A DNA stretch of 64,000 nt from Asterias rubens (GCF_902459465.1 NC_047070.1:4514554-4578553), one strand, 5' to 3'; shown: positions 39,601-54,600, numbered from the stretch's first letter. A program made the numbers and translations. Notes: generated from the sequence alone by a model not told the origin.

Positions 39601-42600
39601 ACCTTTTAGAATAAGCCAGTTGTTCAAAAAACAATGCTAAAAAAAATTTAAAAGGAAAACTTCAGCTACATTTTCTATTTTGTAATTATTTCTTTCCACC
39701 CTACCTTCTTATAGCTCTCTACTGTTATTTTTAACTTCTCGTATCGTCTGTGAAGTTCGCTGAAAGCGTTCTCAACCGAGGCAAGATCTTCCAGCGCCTG
39801 TTCTTTCTCCTTCTGTACACCGGCAACTGATTCCTGAGAGCTGTCCTTAGCCTTGCTTATATCATCTAGAAATATCACACACAAATAACATTATCAAATA
39901 TATATTGATGATTTGGTGTATGCATGGGCGATGTATGGGTAAAACAAAAATATATTAAACTTCAAGTAATATACAATATAACACAAGGAAAAGTGACTAG
40001 GTCATTTTAAAACAACTTTGGGTTGAACAAAGAAAGTTTGATTTGAGCCTGCAACCTCCAAAATAACATGACGGCACAAACAGGTTAATCCAGGTGTCAC
40101 AGGTTCAAATCCCGCTTCAGTAAAGTTTTCTTTGTTCAACCTGAAACTATTTTTAAAGTTGCACCAACTAATTAACATGCATAAGTGGGATTTAAAAGCT
40201 TTACATGGTGGGAGCATAATCAGGTAAGGTTTGCCGTAGCACCATGTGTAAATCTCTTTTACAGTTGTGTTGGTTCTGGGAAGAACTGTTGGTTGACAAC
40301 TCATATGCGTTGATAACATGAACTTACCCATCATTTGTTGCATTGCTTTTTCATACTGGGTGACAAGGGCACTGTGAACAAAACAAAGAAAGCGATACAA
40401 ACTTTTTATTAAAAATATGCCTGTTTGTTTGTTTGTTTTTTCGTTTTATCTTCATATTTTGTACAACAACAAAAGTACAGGTATATTGATTACAAGTAAA
40501 TAAATAAAGTAATATAAAAACTAAATATGTACAAATGGGGGTTGCAACCAGAGGAGAAAAACCCTCCTGTATTGGAGCACCGTCAATTCATACAACTAAC
40601 AACAACAAAATTTACAGTGTTGCAAATGATAGGTCGTGGTGTGTTGCGGAAAAGTGGTTAATACCACCAGACTCAATCTGGTGTTTCTTCTAAACAGCAG
40701 AGTGTGGGTTCCAGTCTCGGTCATTGCACTTGTGTTCTTCAGCTACAACACAGCTTCGAGTTCTATTTCTCTGGTCTGAGTTGAAAGGAACTTACCTGAG
40801 GTTCTCTGTGTTTTTCTCTGAATCCGCTTCTTTTGCTCTCTGAGCCAAGATCATCTTATCTTTCTCTTCCAGCCTCTTATCTTTCTCTTCAAGCTTGTTC
40901 TTGTACTGACTGATTTCCTTTGTGTTCTGTTGATCAAGATGATTATTAATGGCAGTGGACACTATTGGTGATTACTCAAAATAATTTTTAGCATAAAAAC
41001 TTACTTGTTAACGAGTAATTGAGAGCTGTTGATAGTATAAAACATTGTGAGAAACTGCTCCCTCTGAAGTAACGTAGTTTTCGAGAAAGAAGTAATTTTC
41101 CAAGAATTTGATTTCGAGACCTCAGATGTAGATTTTGAGGTCTCGAAATCAAGCATCTGAAAGCACACAACTTCGTGTGACAAGGGTGTCTTTTCTTTCA
41201 ATATTATCTCGTAACTTCTACGACCAACTGAGCTCAAATTTTCACATGTTTGTTATTTTAAGCATGTGTTGACATACACCAAGTGGGAAGACTGGTCTTT
41301 GACAATTACCAATAGTGTCCAGTGTCTGGATTTTGAACAGCAGAATATTTTAACTGATTTTGTGCACTGTGAATGCTATTATTGAGTAACAAATGACACT
41401 TTTTTGCTTAGCATTTTGCTCTGCTATACAAGGGAATCTTTCACTGTAATTATTTATCTATTGTGTGCATTACATTTTTAAAAGCACTGTACTTGTTTTG
41501 TAAGACCAGTAATCTCGCTTCGGGTATCCCAACATATGCATAAAATAACAAACATGTGAAAATTTAGGCTCAATTGGTCATTGAACTTGCAAGAAGAATA
41601 ATGAAAGAAAACAACCATGTTGCATTACTTTGTGTGCTTTCAGATGCTTAGTAAAAGTTTTCCGTTGAAGTCTTTTATTGTTTGAGTGAGAGAAATTACC
41701 TCTTTCTCAAAAACTACTTTACTTCAGAGAGGAATTGCATGGTGAGGTATCAATATATTTTTGGTCTGCAGTGACACCATGTTGCTACTAGGTCGAATAG
41801 ACGATGTGACTTCCGTCTTCACACTCGAAAACCACAACATGATTCGCGCTCATACCGCCGGGCAAAACCTAAAAAGTACACGCAATCTTACCATGAGTAC
41901 GCGTCTTTTTGCCCAGCGAAACATGATGTGTACATCAGTGTTTTTTTGTCAAAAGAGGGCAGTTTATATGTAAACATGGGTCACATCATCTATACGTTCT
42001 TTTGAGAAGTAGATACACACAAGGTGTTACCGCCAACCAAAATAAGGTTATCTGCGACTAGAAGCCTGCTCATAATTTTTTTGGGTATTGTTAGATAATA
42101 TCTTCTGCTTGAACGCGGCACTACTGCACAAAGGACTTCCGAGTAGAGGATGATAAAAATCTTACCTGGTGTTGCACAGCTTTGATTGCTTCTTTGATTG
42201 CAGCATCCAGATCGGCTTGAGAATATCGCAAAAACTAACAAAGAAACAAAATATATCAAAAAACATTATCAAGTTTTATTCTCTTGCTTTTCTTGGTGTA
42301 AGTTTTTGTTTGTTCCTCTGAGAGGACTTTTTTTGGAGGCGTTAGGCGCTATATTATATACATCGGTGTGTATTTAGGTAAAAAACAAAGTTAATATTCT
42401 TTATTCCTGATGCAAACTTAAATCGTTGCGGTACCAGCTGCTAAAATATAGGATTTAAACTGCCTCTAGCTACCAGGCAATCTCGGTGATCTACAGGGCT
42501 GTATGCTTCGTTTATGAAAGGGCAAGGGCACCAAGGCATTTTCTCTTTGGCAAAGGGCACCCTATGAGGAAATTGTAAATTTCTACCAGAGCATTTCACG

Positions 42601-45600
42601 GGCACCAAGGCAATGACAAGGGGCAACTGAGGCAATCGCCTCTGTTGCCTCCGTGAAGTATCAGGCCTGGGTCTAGTTGGTAAGACACTGCTCTAGAATT
42701 GCAAAGGTCGTGGTTTTGAATCCCACCCGAGTAATATGCCTGGGTTTTTTTCCCCACAGAACTCAGGAAAGTACTGAGTATTCAGTGCTAAAACACAACA
42801 GTATATTGACCCCTTGCACGCACGTCACACGCGGCGACTGTGCCTTGCTCACCATTCTGGTGGGCAATAGGTTAACGTGTAAATGCAGCGTCACCTAAAA
42901 TGCACACTTCACTGAAAAACGCACAGTGACATTGCCCACCAATACGGCGCATCCAAGATTATTCTGACGATGACATCAGGTGAATTGGGTCAATATGGGT
43001 AAAAACCAAAATTAATACATAAATGCAGTTGTTATTATCATCACCTGAACCATGTCCTCGTCTTGAGGATCCACACTTGATGTCGAGGCTACTCTCTGCT
43101 GGCGCCCATCCACATCATCAACACCCTGGGGACAAATAAGGGGGGGGGGGAAGAAAAAATAGAAGTCAATGTAGTCGATCTAGTTCAATGCTTCTCCTCA
43201 ATGAACCCAAGTCACAACACTCCTGGGGAGACAGGTCTTTTTCTTCAGCTGTGCCACGCATCTGGAACTCTCTACCATCATAACAAGTCTGTGAAAATTT
43301 GGACTCAATTAGTCATTGAAGTTGCAAGAGAATATTGAAAGAAAAACACCCTTCAGATGCCTAATAAAAGGCTTTAGGCCTGAAGTATTTTAATATTCGA
43401 GTGAGGAATTACTAAGTTACTTCAGAAGGAGCCGTTTCTCACTATGTTGTATATTATCAACAGCTCTCCATTGGTCATTACAAGTCAGTTTTTATGCTGG
43501 CAATTATTTTGAGTAATTACCAATAGTGTCCAGTGCCTTTAAATACACATCGACATAAGGGTAAAAAACAGATTATATCTTTATAAACCAACATCTATCA
43601 AAACCAACATCTATTAAAGGCAGTGGACACTATTGGTAATTACTCAAAATAATTATTAGCACAAAACCTTACTTGGTAACGAGTAGTGGGGAGCTGTTGA
43701 TAGTATAAAACATTGTGAGAAACGGCTCCCTCTAATGTAACGTAGTTTTTGAGAAAGAAGTAATTTTCCACGAATTTGATTCAGAGACCTCAGAATTAGA
43801 TTTTGAGGTCTCGAAATCAAGCATCTGAAAGCACACAACTTCGTGTGACAAGGGTGTTTTTTCTTTCATTATTATCTAGCAACTTCGTCGACCAATTGAG
43901 CTCAAATTTTCACAGGTTTGTTATTTTATGCATATGTTGAGATACACCAAGTGAGAAGACTGGCCTTTGACAATTAACAATAGTGTCCAGTATCTTTAAA
44001 CCTACTGTCACTACCTAAGACCTGAGGACTGAACACACATCGGCAAACGGGAAAATAACATGTTGTATTCCTTATCCCCGATGCAAAACAATCATCTCTT
44101 AAACTACTTTCACTACCTGAGACTCGTTCCTTGGAGGACTGAAAGTGAGGAGTCTGTCCACTCCCTCGCTCATCCCGCCTTGTTGCTGCGCATTCCGGCT
44201 GGCAGCATTCTGTGTCATGGCTTTCTCCCGTAAATTGGTCGCCGTCGACTGTCTCGTGTTGGACACAGTGGGCGGAGTTTGCATTTGGAGGAGGTCATCT
44301 TCTTCTAGTATTGGCTGAGTGGCGACGGCTGATTGTATACTCCTCTGGGCTGCCGCTGTAACGTTCAAAATCATTCAAAGTCAGGACCTTGACTTTTCCG
44401 GAAAAACCTTAAACAACTTTCAGTTTTGCTATAACCAGGGCCCAATTTCATAGAGCTGCTAAGCACAAAAATTTGCTCAGCATGAAATTTCTCCCTAGAT
44501 AAAAACAAGTTTACCAACCAAATTTCCATGTGATTTTCAGGATTTATAAGCAAACAAAAGCTGAATACCAGTAATAAGCACTATGCAACAAATGGAAATT
44601 TGGCTGGTAATCCTGTTTTTATCTGGGTAGAAATTTCATGCTTAGCAAATGTTTGTGCTTAGCAGCTCTATGAAATTGGGCCCAGGCCTGTGAGTGGACC
44701 CTTAAAAACTCCAAACAGTGCATTCTTATAGTGTCTACCATAACATGGCTAATATTGATCTAAACGTTGAGCTGTCAACCATCCACAATCAGAGCATAAG
44801 CCATTTTGAGGTATGGTGGACACAACATTGCTGTACTAGTTGGTTTAGATAAATTTGTCTGCATGCACCCAATACAAACAGTGCACTCTTATAGTGTCCA
44901 CCATACAAAAAGGCTAATAATGGTTCTGCTTACCGCCAAATTCAGCGCTTACGATCACCATTCACTGCTTAATGTGCAAGCACACTATTTGTGTAAGCGA
45001 AGAATGCCTAGTTCCGCGAAATAGGCTTGTCGTAAGCATGGAATTACGCACGCGCACGAGCCAAAATTCCCTGCTTACCCATGAAATACACTTGTAGTAA
45101 GCGTAGAATTGCCTGCTTCCGCACGTGCCGGTTTTGTTGTTGAAATTGGGCTCAGAGGAGGATGAAGGTCAAGATTAAAGGTCAAGGTTGAAGTCACTTA
45201 CCTGCTGGGGCATCAACGAGGGGGTCAAACTTAACGTACAATGACTGCCTCGAGAGTGCAGACTCTTGGAACTAAAAACAAAGAGAGGAAAAGAAAACTA
45301 TAATGTTGGTCCTTTAAAAAAGTATGATACAATGTTGGTGTACATAGAGAAGTTCAGTAATTTTACAGTCGACTCTCTTTAATACAAGGTCCACTGGACT
45401 GGCTCATGTTCCTTTTATTATCCAAACCTCGTCTTGAGTATTATTTTTTCTACACAAAACACAAACAGCCCCAAATTTACATTCAACTTACACGATTTAG
45501 ATTTAGTGAGGTGGAAAGCTTCCCTTAAAGACACTGGACACTATTGGTAAATTGTCAAAGACTAGTCTTCACATTTGGTGTATCTCAACATATGCATAAA

Positions 45601-48600
45601 ATAACTAACCTGTGAAAATTTGAGCTCAATCGGTCATTGAAGTTGCAAGATATTAATGAAAGAAAAAAAAACACCCTTGTCGCACCCTGGTCACACGAAG
45701 TTGTGTGCTTTCAGATGCTTGATTTGAGACCTCAAATTCTAAATCTGAGGTCTCAAAATCAAATTCGTGGAAAATTACTTCTTTCACGTAAAACTACGTC
45801 ACTACAGAGGGAGCTGTTTCTCACAATGTTTTATATTATAACACCCCTTCCTTTGATTCTATCTGTTGATTGGCCGAGAGCGTGTCACATGGTGTTGTGT
45901 ATTTTTACTCTTGTACATGTTCACCGACCAAAGTAACTACTCAATGGACTATTCAACGATAGCCTAGCAACCGATGTACTAGTGCATGGATACCCTGGTA
46001 CCCAGACTACATACCATTGATTTAAACAAGCTGCTTGACAACCTCGAACCCGGTGTATGAACAACATTATGTGCATTTGAAATACAGTTTAGAGAACGAA
46101 CGTAACAGCAGTAGTCTGGTACCCTCTTATTTTGTTAAAACTCGGTGTTTCAACGTAAGATTTTACAGTTCTTGTTTGACGATTGATTGTGCGCGACGTA
46201 CGTAAAGTTTTTTGACGATTCTACCAGGAAAATGGTGGACAATGAGCCCCGTCCGCGATTTGTTTTACTTACTGAAGATGAATTACGAGGTTTTATAGAC
46301 TCAGCAGATTCAAAGAACACTAAAAGCAGCATAAAATACGTCGAAAGAATTGTTCAACAGTACTGTTCTGTACGCAACACAACGTTGGAGATAGTGGATC
46401 ACATGAACAAAGGTGTTGTGTGAATAAATTTTTATTAAGGTATACAGATAGAATCAAAGGAAGGGGTGTTATAAAACAAATATTGACTGCTTTATCTCGT
46501 GGCACAGTAAAACTAGTCACTCTCGGTGATCCCCAGAGCAGCCTATCTTCCCGAGGCGATCCCGGAGCAGCCTATCTTCCCGAGGCGAAGCCGAGGGAAG
46601 ATAGGCTGCTCCGGGGATCACCGAGAGTGACTAGTTTTACCATGCCACTCGAAGCAGTCAATATTTGTATACTATCAACCTCTCCCCATTACTCATAATC
46701 AAGAAAGGTTTTATGGTAATAATTATTTTGAGTAATTAGCAGTACTGTCCACTGCCTTTAAAATATTACTTGTAAAAATTGAAATTCAAAAGGTGGTAGC
46801 GTTTGGAAATAATTTTACAAATCGGGAACGGCTATGTCCACACAGGAAGAATACTCTGTACTTGGAACACACTGAGAAACGTTTCATGCAGAAAGGTTTC
46901 TCAGATTTGAGCGTTTTTGAATCCCTCTCTCCAAAACCATATTTTTTTGAAGGGAATTGTTTCTTAATATTATCAACAGCTGCAGTGCTTCTCACCAAGT
47001 AACTTTTTTATGGTCATTAATTTGGGACGTGATTACCACTACCCTTTTAACAATCCAAATAAATTTTCAAGTTTGGTGTAGCTTACCGTACTTCCACCTC
47101 CAGCCTTCTCAAGAAAGTCCATGTCAAAAGCAGCAGGGTCTGAACTGGCAAACACTGACGGGAGATATAAAAGAATTACAGTCAATGAGAGTCAAGTAAT
47201 GCTCACTGATTTGGTGGAAGATCAAAGGCGAGAGAAGAAAGATGATTTGAAGCATTGAGGAAACAGAAGTAAGGGAAGACAAACTAGAGGGGATTTTGGA
47301 AGGTGACGAATATAATACACGCTTCTGGAAGATAACAAGGTAGGCTTGAGACGACTGGGGTGGGGATTTTGTTGGGGCCTTTAGAGGAGAAAGAATAACA
47401 CAGGCTTCTGGTAGATAACAAGGGAGGCTGGAGACGGTTTGAGTTGGGTGACAAAGTAGGAGACAACAAAAGGAGAAACAAACACAGGAAACAGTGACGA
47501 GTAGGAGATGATACAAAGATATAAACTGTATAATTCCTCTTTGAAACATTATGGTAATGACTGCGTAAATAATGCTATAAACATTCTGATAATGAAATCA
47601 ACTGATGTTACTGTGCGTATACAGCAATCCTTTACACAGTGTTCAAAGCAAACCTACATTATATAGCACTATGTTAAATGCCTGAAACCACGGCCCAATT
47701 TCATAGAGCTGCTTAACAAAATTTTGCTTACCAAAATGAGGTTACCAGCCAAAACAGCATGTCACATGTACAATTTGTGACTGGTATCCTGCTCAGTCTT
47801 GCTCAGCGAATATTGCTAAGCATTTTTTTTGCTTAAGCAGCTCTATGAAATTGGGCCAATGCGATCTTTCTCCAAATAACACCCAATTAGGAATTTTTGG
47901 GGCATGAGCTTTTTAATCCACCTGTCATGTTCAAAATAGTTAAGGTGCCTCACAACAATGAAATTCCATCCAACAAACAACTTTGTCAAACAACGTACTC
48001 AGCATGGAATGATAAATTGTAAATAAAATTGTGTAGAAAACAAAGAAAGCAAACAGCTCTGTAAAGAAAAACAATGTTGGTTTGATGGAAGCAAATGCAA
48101 ACAACAACCAGCCCAGGGGTAAAAAAAACAACCAAAGAAATTTTAAAATCCTATAAAATAAGTTTAAAAGTGACTTGTTATTAAAAGTTCAACTACTCCT
48201 GTCTGTTGTATAAACCTTTTGCATTGCATCATCCAGCGGCCATCTTAGTGGGAAAAACGGTGACGAAACAATCAAAAGGCACATATTTGTACGCGCGGCG
48301 CACAGGATTGGCCAATGAACAACCTCCTTTTGACCTCTAGGTGAGGGCGCCCTACTGAAATGACGTCATGTGCATAAGGTCTATTAAGATCATCAGCCAT
48401 AATATTTGGTCCTTGGAAAGCATCTTATGAAGTACAATAGCTGACCTATGTACGCATGGTGTAGGATCTAATGGACTTTTCAGGGCTTATTAATACCAAA
48501 ATCGGAAGACGGACTTAAGTAGGAAGAATATCACGCCTGGGTCATCCAGGCACAATATTTCAAAGGGGCAATTGCCTCCACATCCCTTGGTCATTGCCAT

Positions 48601-51600
48601 AGTGCCCCTTGAATTGTTCCATCACAAATTTACCCCCTCTCAGAGGTGCTCTTTACAGGGGAACTACTACCCTGCCCTTATGCAATCAGGACTACAATAA
48701 ACTGGGAGGTTTATCATCCTTACTCGCACAGCTGAGAAGCTGAATTGCAAGAAATGCACTGACAACAGGGGAAAATGCAATGAAAAGTCAACTTATTCTA
48801 TAACTCTAAGCTTATCTACCACTAAATTCAAACAAATGGAGTTTTAACATCTTCAAAAGGTCTCCCTACTAAACAAAATCAGACAAGGAGCTGAAAAACC
48901 AAAGAATAGAGGAATAAAAAGTAAAAAGGACCTTTCCTATATACAGGGATGTGATAGGCTGTTGAAAAAAGAATTCCTGAACGTGAAAGCTTCTGAGCGC
49001 AACGCATGAAAGCTAGCGAGCGCCAAAGCTTGTGGGTACGACGTCTGCTCACCCTGAATAAATACATTTTTTTTATCTTTGGTTTTGAGGGCCCTAGCTG
49101 CAATCTGGGGTGTGTTCCATACGGTTTTAAAGTCATTTTATTATGAATTTGATCCAAGTTATGAAATATGATAAATAAAATTCTACAAATATTGGTTGGG
49201 GTAAAAAAAAAAAAAAAAAAAAATGGATATCCGAATTAAAACGGTGAAATTACATCCCTGTATACACTTATTTTATACACCCCTAAACACCACCGTTCAT
49301 ACCTTCTGGGGTGACGAGGCCCTGAGGCCAAGTAAATTGAAGGAGCCTGCTTTGGCCTTGGGTAACAGCTTATAAAGCGAGCAAAGGGTAGAAAGAAAGA
49401 AAGAGCAAACTAAAACAATTCCAAGCAAAGGTTTGCACTAAAGCCATAGGGATCGAAAAGAAAACATGCAGTTTACATGAATAGGGCCCAATTTCATAAA
49501 ACTGTTAAGCAAAGAATCTGCTATTATTAACTCACTGTACATCCGTGTTGTTAATACTTGACAAACTTGACCATTAACTTGATTTTCACACTGAACAAAA
49601 CACAGCGACAAGAGTTAATTTTTTTTCTTTTTTATTCAGGAAAAAGTTTTTAGGAAACGGTTCTTCTTGAACTTCAAGAAGAGTTGTATCCTGTTGAAGG
49701 GGGGTTAGGGGTGGTGGCGATTTTGTTAAATTTCTTTTTCAGAGAGGGGTGGGTGTAGAAAGGGAAGAGGGGGTTGGGTGTAGCAAGGGAAGATGGGGTG
49801 GGTATAGCAACAGAAAATTTGGGCGTAGAGAGGCACATTCAACCAAAAACAGGCGTGGAATATTTTCTTTGAGAGGGCAAGACGGTTTTCATTCTGCAAA
49901 GGGCAACTCCATTAGAAAGTCTCATGTGGACCAGGGCAACGGAGGCCTAGCCTCCATGTTATTCCAGGCCTACAAAAGTACCCAATACAAAACCAAGGAC
50001 TGTCAATTTATTATACATCCAACTGCACCAGGAAATGAGAAAAATTGTTCCAGGACTGAAAAGCCATTCCACATGCAAGGCTCCAGGCTGGGGTGGGGTT
50101 CAAAACAAGATCTAAGAAGGTGAAAGGCAAGGTAAGAAACTACTAGGCCATCTTGATTCATCAAAACCAATAAACACAGGGGCTATTGTTACTACACCGT
50201 ACGTAAGAAACTACTAGGCCATCTTGATTCATCAAAACCAATAAACACAGGGGCTATTGTTACTACACCGTACGTAAGAAACTACTAGGCCATCTTGATT
50301 CATCAAAACCAATAAACACAGGGGCTATTGTTACTACACCGTACGTAAGAAACTACTAGGCCATCTTGATTCATCAAAACCAATAAACACAGGGGCTATT
50401 GTTACTACACCGTACGTAAGAAACTACTAGGCCATCTTGATTCATCAAAACCAATAAACACAGGGGCTATTGTTACTACACCGTACGTAAGAAACTACTA
50501 GGCCATCTTGATTCATCAAAACCAATAAACACAGGGGCTATTGTTACTACACCGTACGTAAGAAACTACTAGGCCATCTTGATTCATCAAAACCAATAAA
50601 CACAGGGGCTATTGTTACTACACCGTACGTAAGAAACTACTAGGCCATCTTGATTCATCAAAACCAATAAACACAGGGGCTATTGTTACTACACCGTACG
50701 TAAGAAACTACTAGGCCATCTTGATTCATCAAAACCAATAAACACAGGGGCTATTGTTACTACACCGTACGTATAACTCCAAGGTTCTCCACAGGATCTG
50801 TTGCAAAACTGTGGGGCATTCTAGACCTAAATTATGTAAGTTTGGATGAAGCACACTGGATTGAAATGCGGTCCTCAGAATGTTTCCTTTACTCGATAAT
50901 TATGGGTGCGTTCAATTAGCTTTCCTGTGTCGACCCCGCCGTGCTCATTGCGGTGAGCCCCTGACAAGAGCTAATCGAACGATCACTCACCCTCTCGTGG
51001 TGACGTCATGCACCTCGGCTGACCCGAGCTCGGGTCAGCCCATAGTGACCCATTCCACAAGCAGGGCACTTGGGGCTGACCCGGGTGAGCCCCTGGAATG
51101 ACGTCAAAGCTATTCAAACGTACCGGGGACAGACTGGGGTCGACCCGGGGAAGCTAATCAAACGCACCCTATGTTTTGCTTTGAAAGCTCTACTGTGCAA
51201 TTTAACTAGAGAATTTCAAAGGTCTTTATGTTTTGTGATTTTTTGTTGTGGGGGGGGGGGGCTTATTGCCAGCATTTTCACGAACCCTGTGACTAAAAGA
51301 TTTTACAATTAATGCTTAGTAAACACTGTGGTGTTAGACTGTGGTAACTTGTGAGAAACTGTCACAAAAAGAACCCCAAAATCACAAAAAGAACCTGTCA
51401 CAAACTAAGAGCAGATTAAGTAGCACAACACCTGCAAAAACTTTACAACGACCCACATAGCTTACAGGGCCCAGCTTCATAGAGCTGCTAAGCACAACAA
51501 TTTGCTTAGCATGAAATTTCTTCCTTGATAAAATCAGGATTACCAATCAAATTTCCTTGTGATTTTCAGGATAAGCAAACAACAGCTGCTCAATACGAGT

Positions 51601-54600
51601 AACAAGCAATATGCAGCAAATGGAAAATTTGGTTGGTCATCCTGTTTTTATCAAGGAAGAAATTTCATGCTAAGCAAAATGTTGTGCTTAGCAGCTCTAC
51701 GAACCTGGGCCCTGATATCTAAAGTAGACATTATTATCGAGACTTGACCTTAGAAGTCTCGCTACATCTATCCTGTGTGAAAAAACTGTTCTAAGTTGTG
51801 CACATCTGATGCACACATTAGGACACTACAAAATTTGCTGTCTTTTCACACATGGTACATTTTGTAAAAAGTTTCAACCTTGCCACATCTAGCAAGGGAC
51901 CCTAGCTATAACACTATTTGGTAAAAGGAGCTTTAAGACCTACATGTACTGCATGGAATGCACTCAAATTTAATTTAAAATTAAATTTAAGTCACAAAAA
52001 AGTCACAGCTACATTATATGTACATTGTTATCAGGCAGTATAATATACTACTGTACGGTTAACATAATCTGCCATACAAATTAAACACTGCCTTCAAATG
52101 TTTACAAAATTCACATGTATGTACAGAAAAAAAGTACATCATGGAAAATTAATGTGATCAAAATAACGACACTGAATGAGAAAGCAATTTTATTTTTAAG
52201 TACACCAAACCCAATAAAATATTAAAAACAAAAGTTAATTAAAAAACACACGGCAACAGCATATCACCACTGCAAAGGGGGAAAAGTGTTTCAAAATATC
52301 ATATGAAAATTAATATCGAACAACTGTGCTTTTCACAATATATTTTGTAAAAAAAAAGAATCATTTAATCACACCATAAACAGAATCAGAACGGGATTAA
52401 TAAAAACTCAGAAACATGCCATGCTGCGCCATAAAACTACACCGCAATGTTAGGATCGATTATAATATAACAAGCGCTGGGATTGGTTGGAAGGGAGGGG
52501 AGTGATTGGGGAATAACCAATGAAACGTCTGCTTGGATAGGTGTGGACACTACAGGGCTGGTACACGTCAGCCAGTGGAAGAAGAAGGCCTACCTATGAC
52601 TTCAACTTTCATGATGGAACTGAGGCCCTTTTCACAACCACGGCTTCGTCAAGTTTTTTTAAATGATTTGGGGTTGAATATTGAACAAACAAAAATCGAC
52701 CATAGTGGGTTTTGAACCATTAATCTCTGGTTTAACGTGCCAGTGTCCACCAACTTGGCTATCTAGGCCTATTTTAGCGGTTATGTCTGTCGATGTTTCG
52801 ATATATCGATTATTTCCAGTGTGCAAGATGAAGCCTTTAAACAGTGATTAATATATACTGAAGTTTAATAGGGTTGCATACCGGTTGATAGTCCGTACAA
52901 TACCAAATCGCACTGTCCCGCAGCGCTTGTTTTTGGTTTTACAACAAAGGTAAGACATGATTGCTGTTGCTGCTACCGCTTCCTAGGTGAAAAGATACCA
53001 CCTTGGAAGCGGCAGTCAGGGGATCACCATAAAGGCCAAGTCACACTGCAGCGATAACGAAAACGATAACGATAACGACGCAAAGAGAATGCATTCTATT
53101 GGTTGAAATACTCCACGCAGAATACGCCCAAGCACATTCAACCAATCGGGGCCTGTGTGACCGGGCCTTTAGGAGATGCAACTTTTAATTTCAGGTATCA
53201 AATAAAAATACCACAAGGGAAATGGACGGGTAGGGTCATGGGTTGTTTTTTGTCAATGTAATGCTTCATTACAGGCACATCCAAGATGCAGATAGTATCA
53301 TGGTTATTCCCCTAATGTTCAATGGAGATAAAATGGAGAGATAGGTATAACGGTTCGCTGGACGTCGTCCCTACCTTCCTCGGCCAATCTGAACTCCATC
53401 TCCTCAAAGCTCATGTCCCTCGCTAGGCCTCGGACACTAAGGCCTGATGTAGGAAAGGCATGGGGGAGGGTGGGGGAGGGGGAGGATGGCGGGGTGTGAT
53501 TCAATAGGGCATGATGAGATAGGTTTAGCATACTTCATTCTTAAGACAAAAGTTTACTGATTAAAACAATGTAACGTCATTTTAGAGGATGAGATTTCTT
53601 TACTAATGTGAAAATTCTGGATAAGCTTGCAGGCCTAGGTTTTCCTTGTTCTAGACGTAAAACCTCTCAGATGTTACAATTCAGGAGTTTTTGCAAGCTG
53701 TGTGCGTCACCAGAAATAATCAAACTACAGGTTCGGACAAAAAGTGGGTTATTTCTTTGGCTGACTGCTTCAATTTTTTCTAAGAAAGATAATTTGAAGG
53801 CTGTAGGAGGTATTAAGAAAACATTGAAAAATCAAAGGCCTGTAAAAAAAAATTCACAAATCCAATGGCTACTTAAACACAAGAGGTGCGAGTCTGGCTG
53901 ACAAGACCTGTAAACTTTATCCACATTTTAGGAGGCACTTTGGAATTTATTGTAATTCCACCTTTTTATAACCCCTGGATTTACAGACTCCAACAAGATT
54001 TTATGAACAGTATCCTCATTGCTAGAGAAGTAGATCAAAGAGCATGATTTTATATTGATGTCTGAAGAAACAGCTACTTTGTTTCACCAGGCAGAGAAAA
54101 GAAAAGACTAACTTCAGACAAATATCTTAAATTTCTCATCCCTGACTTAGATACAGGAAAAATCGTTTTGGCTTTGAGCTGCGTCAGGCGTTCTCTTTTT
54201 TCCTATGCAGTCAAGTGGTTCACCACCCAACTATAGTGCAGAAAAATTTACTAACTTCCGCACGCGGTATTTATGCAAAGCGCATAGATGAATACAAAAA
54301 GTTAAAACAATTTGCCCATAAAGATGGTTGAGTTTTCGCTGCGCGACACCAAGCGGAAACTATGTATTAATCAGTTAAGTTTGAAAGGTTATCTGTTTGA
54401 GATTGTTCAAGTCCAAAGTGGGATTAAAGTTGAGGATTGTAAGACAAAATGTTCAAGGCCATGAATATCATTGCATGCGTAGAAAACCTCGAAAATGCAT
54501 CAGCCAATCAACAGTCAAAAGTTGCAGGCATAAAATTTCAGCAGGAAAGTTTCAAAAACTTGCGCAAACGTGCACAGAACAAAACTTCTAGTGATTCAAA

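Larger units (their letters stand above)
45525..46760. mobile_element. ggacactattgg MITE split by a nested insertion
   Basis: Left part 45525-45836 and right part about 46660-46760 together make one family copy. The roughly 820 bases between them are the TIR element at 45837-46473 and the hairpin at 46476-46663. Confidence 0.85.

Noticed and set aside
47140..47144. Alternative start of TACC exon 13 five bases upstream (ccag then ttcag)
   Set aside because: It would break phase with the phase-1 exons before it; the ttcag acceptor keeps the frame.
49749..50123. 124-codon open frame rich in Gly and Arg
   Set aside because: Derived from a gggtg-rich tract and a dispersed ggcattgcc-type repeat; antisense to TACC and repetitive.
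50131..50772. CRISPR-like regular array
   Set aside because: Units are directly adjacent with no variable spacers, in an intron of an animal gene.
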